Assembly (NCBI GenBank): GCA_019916065.1
Contig: CM034234.1
Span: forward strand, 18,181,520-18,245,519
Source: Vitellaria paradoxa
Lineage: Eukaryota; Streptophyta; Magnoliopsida; Ericales; Sapotaceae
Direction of reading: 5' to 3'
Length of the DNA stretch: 64,000 bases
Shown here: positions 34,856-63,479 of the stretch, piece by piece
Position numbering within the stretch: position 1 is the first letter of the stretch
How the letters are laid out: every line of letters starts with the position of its first letter
Notes under the pieces: model-generated
What the model was told of the DNA's origin: nothing
What the model saw: only the letters and a program-made list of their open reading frames with translations
Database searches by the model: none
Position numbers and translations under genes: made by a program

Positions 34856-36323
34856 TAGTTCAATCACTTGAATTTTATTTTAAATTATTATAAACATAAA
34901 TAAATAAACTATATTTTCTTAGAATAAATTTATTATTCATCAATCGATTTAGATTTCTTTATTTTTTTATAAGTATAATTGTTATTGATATTTTCTATTT
35001 TTTAATCATATTAATTAAAATTACAATTGAGAAAAACTTTAAAATTATCTCTTATGTTAAAAATTTACCCAGTGATATAAATGTTCTAATAATAAATAAA
35101 GCAAATGTAAATCTAATTTTCTAGAATTATTAATTTAATTTATTAGTTAATGTTTATATTCACACATATATTATCTTGGACAAATCCAATGAAGACAATA
35201 ACTACTAATAATTTTTAGAAAATCACACTAATATCTTATTATTTTTATTTTTATTTATTATATTATTTTTACATTTTTATCTTCATTATTTTCTTTTTTT
35301 TTTTTTTTTTACCTTTGTCCTATTTACTAAAAATTATGTTTTTATTTCCACTTATTATAAATCCAAAATTTGCCCCAATATGTTTAAGAACAAATGAATG
35401 CATTCATGTAGGATTGAAAATAATTCCATTAACGAGTAAACTAATAATCCAATTCAAACACTGCAACAAAGATGAAGAATGAAAATACCAATCATTTTTT
35501 TCTTATGATTTTATATATACTTATTTATTCTATTTATCTTAATTTATGTCCACGTTTAAAAAGATAGAGAGAGAGAGTTCTTTCCAAACTCAAGTGTCCA
35601 TCAAAGTAATAATTTCTTTTAAAATAAAACACTCACCCGCGGGTTTTTCTTTTAAATAATATTTTCTGCAAACCCAAATTTTTTTTTTCTTCAGATCTAA
35701 AAAGACCAAAAGAATAAAAGAGATTATCTCAAATTCTTTGAACTTCAACTTTTCATATTTGGAATTTTTACCATTCAATGTTTAAGAAACCCTAATATTA
35801 TAAAACGTATAGGGTATTAGTGTAAACCCTAATATTATAAAATGTATAAGGCATTAGTGTAATTGGATCAACATATATAAAACCAAGTAACAAATTTTGT
35901 CCAGATTGGCTTAATTTTATATCAAATCAATCTTTAACGAGTTTTTAACAAGCCGAACAAAAACTAAGTTCGCACCGTTCAATTAATTCAACATTCCTAC
36001 ACCAAACCCTAGGACTATCCCATGTGAGGAAAGGGAAAATCGAAACCTTTTCACTTCCTGATGTGGTTAAATGATTGTAACTAAACATCAATATCTGCTA
36101 AGCTATATAGCTCGTCACCGAATACACATTGATACAACAGAAGATAACACAATTGCCGCACCATAAATTACCACCCAAAAAAAAAAAAAGAATCTTTAAG
36201 CAACCGCACATGGTTCTGCGTGCTAGAACAATGACCAGAGGTCTTGAAAAGCCTTCCCAGAGAAGCTTTTGCTTTTCACAGACAAATTATAGAAATTGTT
36301 AGATTTATACATATATATATAGT
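34856..36323. other. AT-rich intergenic DNA downstream of GYRB
   Basis: The end next to 36324 should hold the GYRB 3' untranslated region. A short direct repeat, AACCCTAATATTATAAAA, occurs near 35789 and 35826. No gene is seen. Confidence 0.4.
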
Positions 36324-53098
<16,775 letters not shown>

Positions 53099-53240
53099 TA
53101 GTCGAAGAGCAAAATTGACAGGAGGTTTCAGAAAGGCCATTCAAGTAAAGGAAAAAAGTTTCTCGCCTCTTCTCGCCCAAGAAAATTGAATTGAGGTGCT
53201 GATTTGAGGGCTATGCTGTGTCGTGAGTGTTATGAACGAA

Positions 53241-53252
53241 GATAATATAAAA
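53241..53252 (-). promoter_or_regulatory. Possible TATA box of GYRB
   Basis: GTTTTATATTATC on the minus strand is about 145 bp upstream of the GYRB ATG (53098). The leader between them has no upstream gene and no clear second TATA. Confidence 0.35.
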
Positions 53253-53435
53253 CCCTCTCCCCGCGACAACATTCTTTCTAATTTTCCCTCCAAACCCTAC
53301 CCCTTTGGCGTGTCAAAAAAATAAAATAAAATAATATCTAAAAACCACTAAAATTCTTTATTACATATTTAAACATTCTTATTTTTTCAAATTCCAAAAA
53401 AATTAAATATTTCACTAAAAAAAATCCAACCCTAA

Positions 53436-54361
53436 GGCCCGATTAGATGGTGCTAAAATTTCAAGGGGATAAGTTTTAGAGGGGCTATAAGATAAGAGAG
53501 GGTATTATTTTTAGAAAGTTGGCCCACATTGATATGATATTTATGGAGAGAGATAATTTTTGACTTGGTTTGGATTTTTTATAAATAAGAGGAGGTGAAT
53601 GATGGAAAAAACAGTCAAATGACTCTTTTACCCTTGTGGTGTCCCAAACTTGATTATCCATTAAATTAAATTTGGTTACCCAAACTTAATTATATGTTTA
53701 TGTTAATTATATAATGTGAAAACCAACTAGTACAAATTAATTTTAGACAAATTAATTATAAATAAATTATGTTATTAATAAATTAAACTTTATAAAATAT
53801 ATAAATTAGTTTTGTAAACAATAACATCCCAATTTATCTTAAACTTCCTTAGTCGTTTATTTTTTTTCTCCTTATTTAAAAAAATCAATATATGTGTAAT
53901 TTTGTATAAATTTGCTAAAAAATAATATTATTATATTTGTTAAAAAATAATATTATTATCTTAAAATCACATCACCTCCTATTTAGAAAAGATATATATT
54001 TTTTAATCACACGACCCCTATTTAGAAAAAAATTATATTTTTTTTATTTTTATTAATATAATTTTTTGATACATTTTTTCATTAAAAAAAAAGAATTTAT
54101 TTCTAATAAAAAATACATTTTGTAGGTGAGAAGGGGGATGAGAAGGGGCATAATGGTCCAATTTAGTCCATACAAGGGGGATAATTTTTGGGGAGCTCAA
54201 ACCCTCTCCAAAATAATACACCTTCTTCCAAGATTAAGAAGGGAGGATAATTTTTAGAGGGGAAAAATTTTACTTCCCTAACCAAGCAAAAAACATCACA
54301 TCAAAGCTTATAAGGGTATATTATTTATGGAAGCCATATTTTGTAACATCCAATCAGCCCC
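53436..54361. mobile_element. PIF/Harbinger-like non-autonomous element, copy 2
   Basis: It starts GGCCCGATTAGATGGTGC and ends so that the minus strand reads GGGGCTGATTGGATG. It is flanked by TAA on both sides (53433-53435, 54362-54364). The first 210 bp align with the start of the element at 13473. The interior is AT-rich and non-coding. It sits about 340 bp upstream of the GYRB start codon, close enough to influence its promoter. Confidence 0.7.
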
Positions 54362-54364
54362 TAA

Positions 54365-54825
54365 TAAGAGATTAATCGAGTAAGAAATTTTTTTTTGATA
54401 ATCATGTTCTCTGACACCAAAACTTTTGAACGAATAGCATTGTGGAGTGACTCATACAAACCATTAAAATGGATTGACCAAAACCGTTCTCACAAATTGG
54501 CCAAAGGTTACAATGCAAGACACAAACTCTAGATTTTCTGAATATGTTCTAACAGATTTGAGAGAACCGTTCTAACAGTTTAGCACTATTCATCTCTAAA
54601 AAACATAATTTGAAAAAAAAAACAAAATATCAAAATTTACCTAAAATTACATTTTATTTTTTTTTCTTGTTTTTAACCACTTCAAACAGTGCGGTGTTTT
54701 GTGCTAGGCTTGATGGATCCAATTAACAGTCGGATCATCCATCAATGATTCGGACTACTTGGATATAAATATATATATATTGCTTTGCCTTATTTTTAAA
54801 TCAGAAATTGTGTGATTTTTTTAAG

Positions 54826-54864
<39 letters not shown>

Positions 54865-55548
54865 TTAAATAAATTATCAAGCAATTTTAAAATAAAAATT
54901 ATTAAAACACTTGTAAATTGTATATAATAAATAAGTCTAAATTTAAATTTGGGATATTTTTAACCGTTAAATTTGTTCAATAGCTAAGATTACTTATTTT
55001 TCTCTCCACTTTAATTAATTTTTCGGTCATTTCACATAAAAATACACTCTTTACTCTTACCATCTTTTTGAATAGTTTTTTATAAAAAATTTTTAAATTA
55101 TTATTTTTTAAATATTATAATAGTTATAATAAAATTTTACATATTTATTAAAAATTGTATGAATATCTTAATTTTTTTTATTAATGATTTTATCTTTGCG
55201 TGTTGCTTCTACAATTTTTTATGCAAGTTGTTTTCAAATTTACATTTGAATTTTTTATAAATTAAATTAAGGCATGAACAATTTCTATAATATATATAAA
55301 AGAAATATCCTATTTTAGATCCCATACTCCATTCCTCATATTTTTATAAATATGGGAAAAAAAAAAGATTGAAGTGCATCTATAAAAAAAATGATCAATT
55401 ACATATAAATTTCTTAAAAATTTAAGTAATTACACATAAACCTTTTTAATATTTAAAATTTACTAATACCTCCTTACCTTGAAAAGTCGACTCAGACCCA
55501 TTTAGTTACGACCCTACCTCTACTAAAATTTTACTGTAAAAAAAAAAA
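54365..55548. other. AT-rich intergenic DNA
   Basis: Holds an (AT) run at about 54831-54860 and an A run at 55538-55556. No gene is seen. Confidence 0.45.
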
Positions 55549-55557
55549 AAAAAAAAT

Positions 55558-55677
55558 GGGTAAATTACATCTAGGCCCCCTAAACATTTGCGAAATTACA
55601 CATGAATCCCATCAACATTTGAAAATTACATTAACCTCCCTTATTTTGAAATGTTTGTAACCCCGACCTTTTTCCGT
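55558..55677 (+). repeat. Left terminal inverted repeat of the MULE
   Basis: 120 bp, paired with 63351-63470. It would carry the transposase-binding site and the promoter of the mudrA gene. Confidence 0.9.
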
Positions 55678-55792
55678 TAATTTTTCACATGACGGCGTTA
55701 AATCTAGTGGTGTAAAGTCAAATATACCCCTTATATTAGTAAAAGGGTATTCCAACGTTAAAGACTTAACATTTGTAACCCTCGCTTCTGAC

Positions 55793-55886
55793 GAAACTCA
55801 TCGTCTCCCCTAACTCTCTCCACCAACTAGGGTTTCTTTGAAACCCATCATCTCCCCTAACTCCCTCCACCAACTAGGGTTTCTCT
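55793..55886 (+). repeat. 47-bp tandem duplication in the MULE
   Basis: Two copies (55793-55839 and 55840-55886) of a unit from GAAACTCATCGTCTCCCC to CACCAACTAGGGTTTCT, differing at a few positions. It lies in the leader of the transposase gene. Confidence 0.85.
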
Positions 55887-56258
55887 AAAACAAGTAGGTT
55901 CACCGAGCCATTGTGAACATAAGGTTTTCATTTATCCGATCGATTCATTAGTCATATGCTCTGATCATCATCAATCGTGTGCTCGAATCATCATCAATCG
56001 TACGCAGGTATGTATTTCTTCGCCTTACGACCCCAATATTCATATTTTCCTTCTGATTTAGGCTTAAGTTTTCTGTTATTGATCAAATACCAATTTAATA
56101 TTTGTTTCTTCTCATTCTTGTATCAACAGACCATCATCTTGTCCTTTGTTATTGTTCTTGAAACGGCCAGGGTTAGGTTTTGCTGTTACAAGTATGTCTT
56201 TTTTGGACTCGATATCCATATTTTCTTTACGATTTAGATTCGCAAATTTTGGAATTCT

Positions 56259-56404
56259 GGAATTTTAGATTCATATCCATATTTTATTGATTTAATGTTT
56301 TGGGAAATTCTGGAATTTTAGGGGGAATTATGGAATTTTAGATTTGTATCCATATTTTATTGATTTAATGTTTTGGAAAATTCTAGAATTTTAGGGTTTT
56401 CTGG
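56259..56404 (+). repeat. 73-bp tandem duplication in the MULE
   Basis: Two copies start at 56259 and 56332 with GGAATTTTAGATT and include ATCCATATTTTATTGATTTA. It lies in untranslated leader or intron DNA. Confidence 0.8.
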
Positions 56405-57102
56405 AATTCGAGTTTTCTTTTACAATAGGGATGTATTTTGTGGTTGGGTTAAGGTTTTTCTTCTATTTTTGGTTAGGTTTTTTGGGAATGTAAGTAGAGT
56501 TTAAGGTTTCTCAATTTGGGGTGCATTTAGGACATTATCAATTTACTGTTTTCAGTTGATGGAAAGAACAATCAATTCACTTGTATAAATTAATGGTGTG
56601 AACAATCAATTCCTATTCTTCATTTTAGGGTTTACCACATGCTAAGTGATCATATGACCATATTGGTATGAATTACAATTTTCCTTGTATTATCATTTTA
56701 TTAGCCTGAATTTGTTTTTGATTCTTTCAAATTCCTGTCCAATCTGATAAATTCAACTAATTTTGTCCAATCTTGTACTATCATTTTATAAATGCACTTA
56801 GATTATTTATATGAAAATGTTTTATGAAATTGCTTTAGATTTTTTTTGTGTGATAAGTTAAGATTTGTCAGATATATTGTGAAATCTAATATATTTCATT
56901 TATTCATGTGTAACATTGGATTGTCATGTTTCCTTTAATCTTGGATAAATTCTGAGAATGGTAATTGTAGACAACTATTACATATTGTGACTTTTTATGT
57001 GTTTTATTGAGGAATGCTGGATTGTCATGTTTCCTTTAATATTTTGCCTGTTAATATGATTTGAGGAATGCTGTTGAATTATTGTGTTTAAATTTTAATT
57101 TT

Positions 57103-57186
57103 GTGCCAATTCCTAGTAGAAACCTGTAACCGAGGTTCATCTCAACGTCAGATGTAACAAATCTAGTACTCCGTGAGGGGTGGCAC
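57103..57186. repeat. 84-bp module, copy 1, with GTGCCA...TGGCAC ends
   Basis: It starts GTGCCAATTCCT and ends GTGAGGGGTGGCAC. It recurs at 59321-59404 with about 10 differences. The ends are complementary. It lies in the leader of the MULE transposase gene. Confidence 0.85.
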
Positions 57187-57354
57187 GTTTAAGAAATTAA
57201 TATGTTAACTATTTAATATTAGCTGTTGAATAATTGATTTGATTTTATGTTCATTATTTATTGATATATGCTATGTTGATCGTTTAATAAGCGTTGAGTG
57301 TTTAATATATGTTATGTCCATTATTTACTGAAATAATTTTTTTATAGGTAACAA

Positions 57355-60300
57355 ATGGCTCCGTTGTTTACACATTATGATATCTTAGTACACTATGGGG
57401 AAAATGTATTTACAATTAGGAACCTGGATCATAATCGATACTCTAGGTTAGATCTTATAGATGACATATGGGAGAATGCATTGTATGATATTCCTTCCTC
57501 TGTTGGTGTTGCCTTGGAAACGTACTACAAAATGAGGATAGTTAGATTTGACATCGAGAGTGACTATGACTTGCTTGACATGTTTCATATTATGGGAAAG
57601 CGTGAGATAAACACATTTGTAGAGGTTGTTAATTTGGATGGCCCTGATAAAGTAAGTACCGAATGCCCACCACCAACACAATTTGATAAGTGCAAAGGCG
57701 AAGGTCGACCACATAAAGGTCAACCACCTCAGGCAACCACATGTTTGTTGCTTGAGGCAGCCTGTGGTAGTGACCCTATACCCGAGGCTGGGGCAGAATA
57801 CAGTAAGGCCTATGTACCCGAGGTTGAGGCAGAATACAGTGAGGCCCCTGTGCCTAAGGCTGTAGCAGAATGCGATGGGGTCTCTTCACCTGAGTTTGGG
57901 CCAAAATGCAGTACAGTACATGCACCTGAGACAGCGTTGGAACGTGGAGACTTTCCTGCATCTGATTCTAACAATGAATCATTTTTTTCAGATAACGCTA
58001 CTATTGAGAGTTCTAATAGTGATGAAGTCAGTCTTCACAGTGAGCGTGAGAGTGAGACAAGTACTAGTAGAGAATGTGAAGGAAAAGATGTTGGAGATGA
58101 TAATGTGGAGAGTTATGTTTCTGATGATTCTGAGGTCAATGTTTCTGGGAAAAAATTGCGAGAGTTTTTTATGTTAAGAAAAAAGAACAAAATATTTAAT
58201 TGGAGAAAGGATTGATGTTTGACAATGGGTACCACTTCAGGGATGTACTTAGAGATTATGTTGTTCAGGAGGGATTTAAGCTTGTCAGAGACAAAAATGA
58301 GAAAATGAGGGCCACTACCTACTGTGGGAATGATGGCTGTAAATGGCGTATTCATGCATCACCCATGGGCAATGGCACAACATACCAAATTAAGTCGATT
58401 TTTCTGTCGCACAACTGTGTTGCAAATCCTAAGAATTCCGAGGCCATATCAGCATAGATTGCTAACAAAATGAGGGAGAGGCTAAGGAAGAATCATACTA
58501 TGACGCTGGCAGCTATGAAATCTAAATTACTTAGGAAATTTGGGATTGAGTGCAGTCGAATGCAACTGTATAGAGCAAGAAGGAAAGCCATGGATCAACT
58601 TGAGGAAAGCTTTAAAGATAGTTATAGAAAGCTCCCTATGTACGCAATTGAAATACGACGGACAAATCCTAGTAGTGTAGTGAAAATTCAATATGAAATA
58701 GTGGTTGGGCAGCCAAACCATTTCTTCCTTAGAATGTTTATCAGCTATGAGGCAGTGGTGACAAGGTTGTTAAAAGGCTGTAGGCTTTTTATTGGTTTAG
58801 ATGGCTACCACTTGAAAGGTCCATATGGTAGGGTCCTATTAGCAGCAATTACACTCGATGGGGATGAAGGAATATTTCCTGTTGCTTTTGGGGTGGTTGA
58901 GATTGAAAATAAAGATAGTTGGAGCTTTTTTATGGACAATCTGCAAACTTGCATTGGGATTGACAAGCCATGGATATTCATGTTAGATGACCAGAAGGTA
59001 TGTAAAATTTTCAACTGTAGCTACTATGTTATTCTTCTAATTTTTTGCTGCTGTGTTATCCTACTGGTATACTATTGTTCTTACTTGAAATTGTGTTCCA
59101 TGTTGCATGCTAGTGTGATATTTACACATTTATACTTCCATGTTAAACTGTTATTTTGTGATGATTGTCTGCTATCGCATCACAATTTTCTGCTAGTTTG
59201 TTATTGTTCTAACCTGAAATTTTGTGAAATTGTGTTATTCTGCTGAATTGTGTTTCTTGCTGCATACTGCTAATTATGTTATTCTACTATGCTGTTCTAT
59301 TTAATGCTGCATGACATCATGTGCCAATTCCTGGGGGAAACCTATAATCGAGATTCAGCTCAACTTCAGGTGTAACAATTCTAGTACTCCGTGAGGGGTG
59401 GCACATCTATTGACTTATGTTTTCTAATTCTATGCATGATTTCAACACTCGTAGGATTTGTAAAGTAATTTGTATGTTCATGCTGCCTGAATAGTTTCTT
59501 TTTTTTTTATTTTTTTCCCATACAATTGAACTATATACTAAATTTTACAACCAACATTCTGTTAAGGGAATCGAGCTTGCAATTCATGAATTCTTTCCGG
59601 GTGCAATGCAAAAATGATGTGTGAGACATTTATACAGCAATTTCAAACAATCTCACCCTGGCATCCAATTAAGGAGCCTCTTCTGGGCAGCTGCTAAGGC
59701 ATACAATGCCGCTGAGTTTAGAAGGGTAATGGAGTATATTAAAACTGTATGCCCAACTGCCCATAAGTGGATGATGAATGTCGCATTAGAATTGTGGGCC
59801 AAACATAAATTTAATCCTGTTGTGAGGGTAGATCACCTTACCAATAATTTTATCGAGTCATTTAATAACTGGATAGTTGAGTTACGAAGTAAACCTATTC
59901 TAACTTTATTTGATGGGATTCAAAGTAAAATGATGAGAAGAAGTCGTGATAGGTTCCAGCAAGCTTCTACATGGGAGGGTGTTATCACTAAAAATACAAG
60001 GACCAAGTTAGAGAAAATTAGTCAAGAGAGTCAGACATGTAATGTTGTATATGCTGGTGGAGATGAGTACGAGGTGTTAGATAAACAAACAAGGTATGTT
60101 GTGTATCTTGACAGGAAGAACTGTTCTTATGGAGGTTAGTCTATTACTGGCATACCTTGCAAATATGTGGCAGCATGTTTATTGTTTAAGAGGGTGTGCA
60201 TGGAGAATTTTGTGATCTATTTTTCAGTAAAGCTAAGTACATAGAGACTTATGAAAGGATTATTCATCGTATCCTCGATGAATCAATGTGGGAGGGTGAG

Positions 60301-60765
60301 GTTCATGGGGATTTGATTGAACCTCCCCAACTTAGAAGACTCATAGGCTAGCCAAGGAAGAACAGAAGAAAAGAAGAGGATAAGCCTGTTGCCGGAACAA
60401 GTACTCAAAGAAAATGGCATAGTATAACTGGTAAAAACTATAGACATATCAGGCATAACAGTCGGACTTGCCAAAGAGCTCCTATTAAGGTAAGATACTG
60501 TTTGCAATTTGTTTGAAGTTGTTTAATTTTGTTTAGTTAAATTAAATATTAACAAGGTTGCAACCATTTGTAACAGAAACAAAAAGATGCCACTAAATCC
60601 GGTAGTAGGCCAGCTAAAAAAAGGCCGAGAATAACTCCAGTAGTAGCACCTCCACCAAGGTAGTCAGAGTCTTCAGTAATAGCACCTTTAACACAACTTT
60701 CGCAGTTTTCAGCAACACCCCCGCCACAACCTTCACAATCTTCCGCAGTAAAAGTCCGTCAATAG
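57355..60765 (+). pseudogene. mudrA: MULE transposase (mudrA-type), decayed
   Basis: Exons 57355-58997, 59567-60489 and 60577-60765. The N-terminal 95 residues (MAPLFTHYDILVHYGE...) are the PB1-like domain of plant MuDR transposases. Five Pro/Glu/Ala repeats of about 15 residues (PEVEAEYSEAPVP) and an acidic Ser-rich linker follow. Then come a zinc-binding DNA-binding region (ATTYCGNDGCKWRIHAS) and the DDE transposase. Its acidic residues are seen in FIGLDGYHLKGPYG, FMLDDQK and NNFIESFNNW. The SWIM zinc finger is damaged (CSYGG, CKYVAAC: one Cys and the His replaced by Tyr) and the C-terminal zinc knuckle keeps only HNSRTC. Frameshifts lie near 58200 and 60225. Stops are at 58455 (TAG), 59615 (TGA), 60137 (TAG), 60349 (TAG) and 60661 (TAG). 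It cannot make an active enzyme. Confidence 0.92.
59321..59404. repeat. 84-bp module, copy 2
   Basis: Same module as 57103-57186 and in the same orientation, here inside intron 1 of the transposase gene. It matches copy 1 without gaps at about 74 of 84 positions. Confidence 0.85.
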
Positions 60766-61889
60766 TTTTTTTGATTGTTATGAATCATGAATTTTGGTAC
60801 ATTACTAACATATTTTTGCTATAGATGGATATAGTAGCCCTTCTTTTTGGTACAGTGGTATACTTTTTGGTTGGGTTTTGGTATACATGATAAAAGGGTA
60901 TAGTTTCTGTTTTGGTATACATGGGACAATGGTGCAGGAGCCCATTTTAGTTTTTTGATTAGTGGGATTGATCTGTACCTGAAATGGATGGATAATGTAA
61001 AAGCCCACTCAAGTTTTTTGTTTAATGGGATTGATATATATGTATATGGATGGTTAATGTTACTAATGGAAATATTTTGCCAAGTTTATGCAATTTGTCA
61101 AGTTAATTAGCTAGTTTTCTTTAATGGCTACTTCATATAATGTGGATGATATCAGTGTGTTGTAATTGAATGGGGATGTTAATGATCAGAATGTGTGGGT
61201 GTGTTGTTTGTCAAAATATACAGGTTTGTTTTGTCAAAATGCAGCTATGTTGTTTATTGAATAGTCCATGAAAAGGATTAAATGTGGCTCATCTGGAGGT
61301 AAAAAAATGATCAAAATGTATGAATGTGTTGTTTGTCTAAATAAACAGCTATGTTGTATCAAAAAGGGTATGTGTGTTAATTGAATCAGAAAGAGTGAAA
61401 TTTGAATCAAAATGGGTATGTGTGTTAATTGTTGAATAGTTTAGTGTGTTTTGTTCATGCAAAATGTTTTGTTTGTAATGAATGGTTCAAGAAAATGTTA
61501 GCTTAATGTTTACCAACCAAATATAAGGTTGCAACAAAGTTTTTTGCCCAAATTTATTCAACACTCAACTATCACTGGAGAGTATTCTTTTTCTTGTCAC
61601 CATTTGCAAACAGATAAGGCATAAACTTCTATCAACAAATGTCACCAACTTTTTGCCAAAGCACAATTCACTATCAATTTCATATTCATAAGCACAATTC
61701 ACTGTTAATAAAGTGAAGAGGATCACTATCAATTTTATATTCATAAGCATAATTCACTATTAATAAACGAAAGACGATCAATAATAATTTCATATTCATA
61801 ATACAACATAATTGTAAGTCAATAAACTCAACGATCACTAACAATTACAAATTCATCATACAAAATGAACATTTACAATGGACTAATTA
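60766..61889. other. MULE interior between the two convergent genes
   Basis: Non-coding. Tandem-like words (TTTTGGTATACATG near 60887 and 60917; CACTATCAATTT-ATATTCATAAGC near 61669-61750) repeat. This would hold the 3' untranslated regions of both genes. Confidence 0.5.
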
Positions 61890-62273
61890 TTAAAGTATTT
61901 TTGCCAATATTACAACTAACACAATGAATATCATTCCCATGACAATTACAATTGAGAACAAGATAAGTTTTAGAACTTCTTGGTTAGCTTGCAAACTCTG
62001 AAGTCTTGCATGAATTCCTCTAAATTCACTGATTACATAGGAAGGCATCGCTTCATTGGCTTCAATTAATTGCTTAACTTATCGGTTTTTATCCATGAGT
62101 GGAGTAGTGTACCAAGAAAAGTAATTGCATTCCCTCTTAGCACATCTAAAATAAAGTTTGCCAGGGTTGTCTACCGACTTCGAAATAGCAACAACCGCTC
62201 TTTTTCCACATCTACACTGCCTATTACGATACTTCAATCTCAGATTGCTACATCCACTGCTGTTTGTTGACAT
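61890..62273 (-). pseudogene. GRF-type zinc finger protein with C-terminal membrane segment, interrupted
   Basis: From the ATG at 62273 the frame gives MSTNSSGCSNLRLKYRNRQ and then a GRF-type zinc finger: CRCGKRAVVAISKSVDNPGK and LYFRCAKRECNYFSWY, with its four Cys and the aromatic residues. A TAA interrupts after LMDKNR (62079-62081). In the same frame the coding sense continues with an Asn/Gln/Leu-rich helix (FRGIHARLQSLQANQEVLK) and a hydrophobic segment of about 20 residues (LILFSIVIVMGMIFIVLVVI) ending AKIL. GRF finger, coil and terminal membrane anchor is the plan of a large, poorly understood plant family. The gene faces mudrA from the right end of the MULE, in the mudrB position. Its role is unknown. 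Confidence 0.75.
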
Positions 62274-63350
62274 GTTACTATCATGTAAGGAAAAAAATAG
62301 ACAAAGGGAAAAAAAAAAAGGAATAAAAACACAAAAAATTCTTCTTTGTGGCATTTTTTCAAATTTTTTTTTGGTAAGTGCATTTTTTCAAATACCTTTA
62401 ATGTAGCCTCTTTTATGAGGAGTACACTATTTTTGTCTTTCAATCAAAACAAACATCCCTCATTTCTTTCATATTTTGATTGCCCGAAATTTATAAGCCT
62501 TTATTTTAATATAAATCTCTCATTTCAATTCATCACCCTTAGTTTAGCAGCAATGTCAGTAGTGGGTTTGAAATTTTAATTACAAAAAATTATTTTCTTT
62601 TGGTGATAAATTCTGAGAATGGCAGTTAAAAAATTATTTCAACAACACAAAAACCACATAATTCCATTCAATATGATATCAATTCCAACAAAGGACCCCC
62701 AATGTTAAACTCTCTAAATTTATTCATCACAACCAAATTTCACAAATCAAACCCACATTAAAGTCAATTAAAACAAAGAATAAAAAAAATCATCTTCCAA
62801 AAACTCTTACTTATCAAAACAGTAGACAAAATTAAATGCCCAACAAATTGAACCAGAGTATCATGTGGAGATTTCAAATTCCAGCAGCATCACTCAACTT
62901 CAAATTCAAATTTTTTCTTTTAATACAAAAAAATATTAAATGGAAGTTAAAACCCAACAATAGACGAAGAAAAATTTACTATACCTTTCATATAACGAAC
63001 GTTGTTTAACAAATTTGGTGAACCCTAACCTAAAAGAGGCGTTGAGCGAACTAACAGGGAGAAATCTGGCAAAAGACAGAGAGAATCAATGGAGCTTAGC
63101 TTAGTTCTTCAACCGAGATTAAGTCGAGATATAGTGTCGTCCGAGATCGGGTTATTCTGACTTCTCAGTTGGGCATTGTCACAGATGGAGAAGGGAGGGA
63201 TTTAATGCTTTACAATGCCTAACGGTTTATTTAAAGGGCATTTGAGTCATTTCACAAATGCTAACAGGGAACAAAAGGGTAAAAATGGTATTTTGATAAC
63301 ACATTATTGCTGACGTCATCATTTTTAGGTCAAATCCTAACGGCAGGGAG
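62274..63350 (-). other. Leader and promoter side of the GRF gene in the MULE
   Basis: Non-coding, between the GRF ATG and the right terminal repeat. Near 63003-63160 it is less AT-rich and could be a first untranslated exon. There is no further protein-like frame. Confidence 0.4.
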
Positions 63351-63470
63351 ACGGAAGGAGGTCGGGGTTACAAACATTTTAAAATAAAGGAGGTTAATGT
63401 CTTTTTCAAATGTTGAGGGGATTCATGTGTAATTTTACAAATGTTCAGGGGGCCTAGACGTAATTTACCC
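63351..63470 (-). repeat. Right terminal inverted repeat of the MULE
   Basis: 120 bp, complementary to 55558-55677 with about 11 mismatches. It would carry the promoter of the GRF gene. Confidence 0.9.
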
Positions 63471-63479
63471 AAAAAAAAT

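Larger units (their letters stand above)
55558..63470 (+). mobile_element. Mutator-like element (MULE) with two convergent genes
   Basis: The 7913-bp element starts GGGTAAATTACATCTAGGCC and ends so that the minus strand reads GGGTAAATTACGTCTAGGCC. The terminal inverted repeats are 120 bp with about 11 mismatches. The 9-bp flanks are identical, aaaaaaaat at 55549-55557 and 63471-63479. Although this lies in an A tract, length and position fit the 9-bp duplication of Mutator elements. Inside are a mudrA-type transposase gene (plus) and, from the other end, a GRF zinc finger gene (minus). Both are interrupted, so the copy is dead, but its boundaries and gene layout are fully preserved. Confidence 0.9.

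Noticed and set aside
62158..62406. Plus-strand frame MPGLSTDFEIATTALFPHL...
   Set aside because: It lies opposite the GRF zinc finger coding sequence, which explains the openness.
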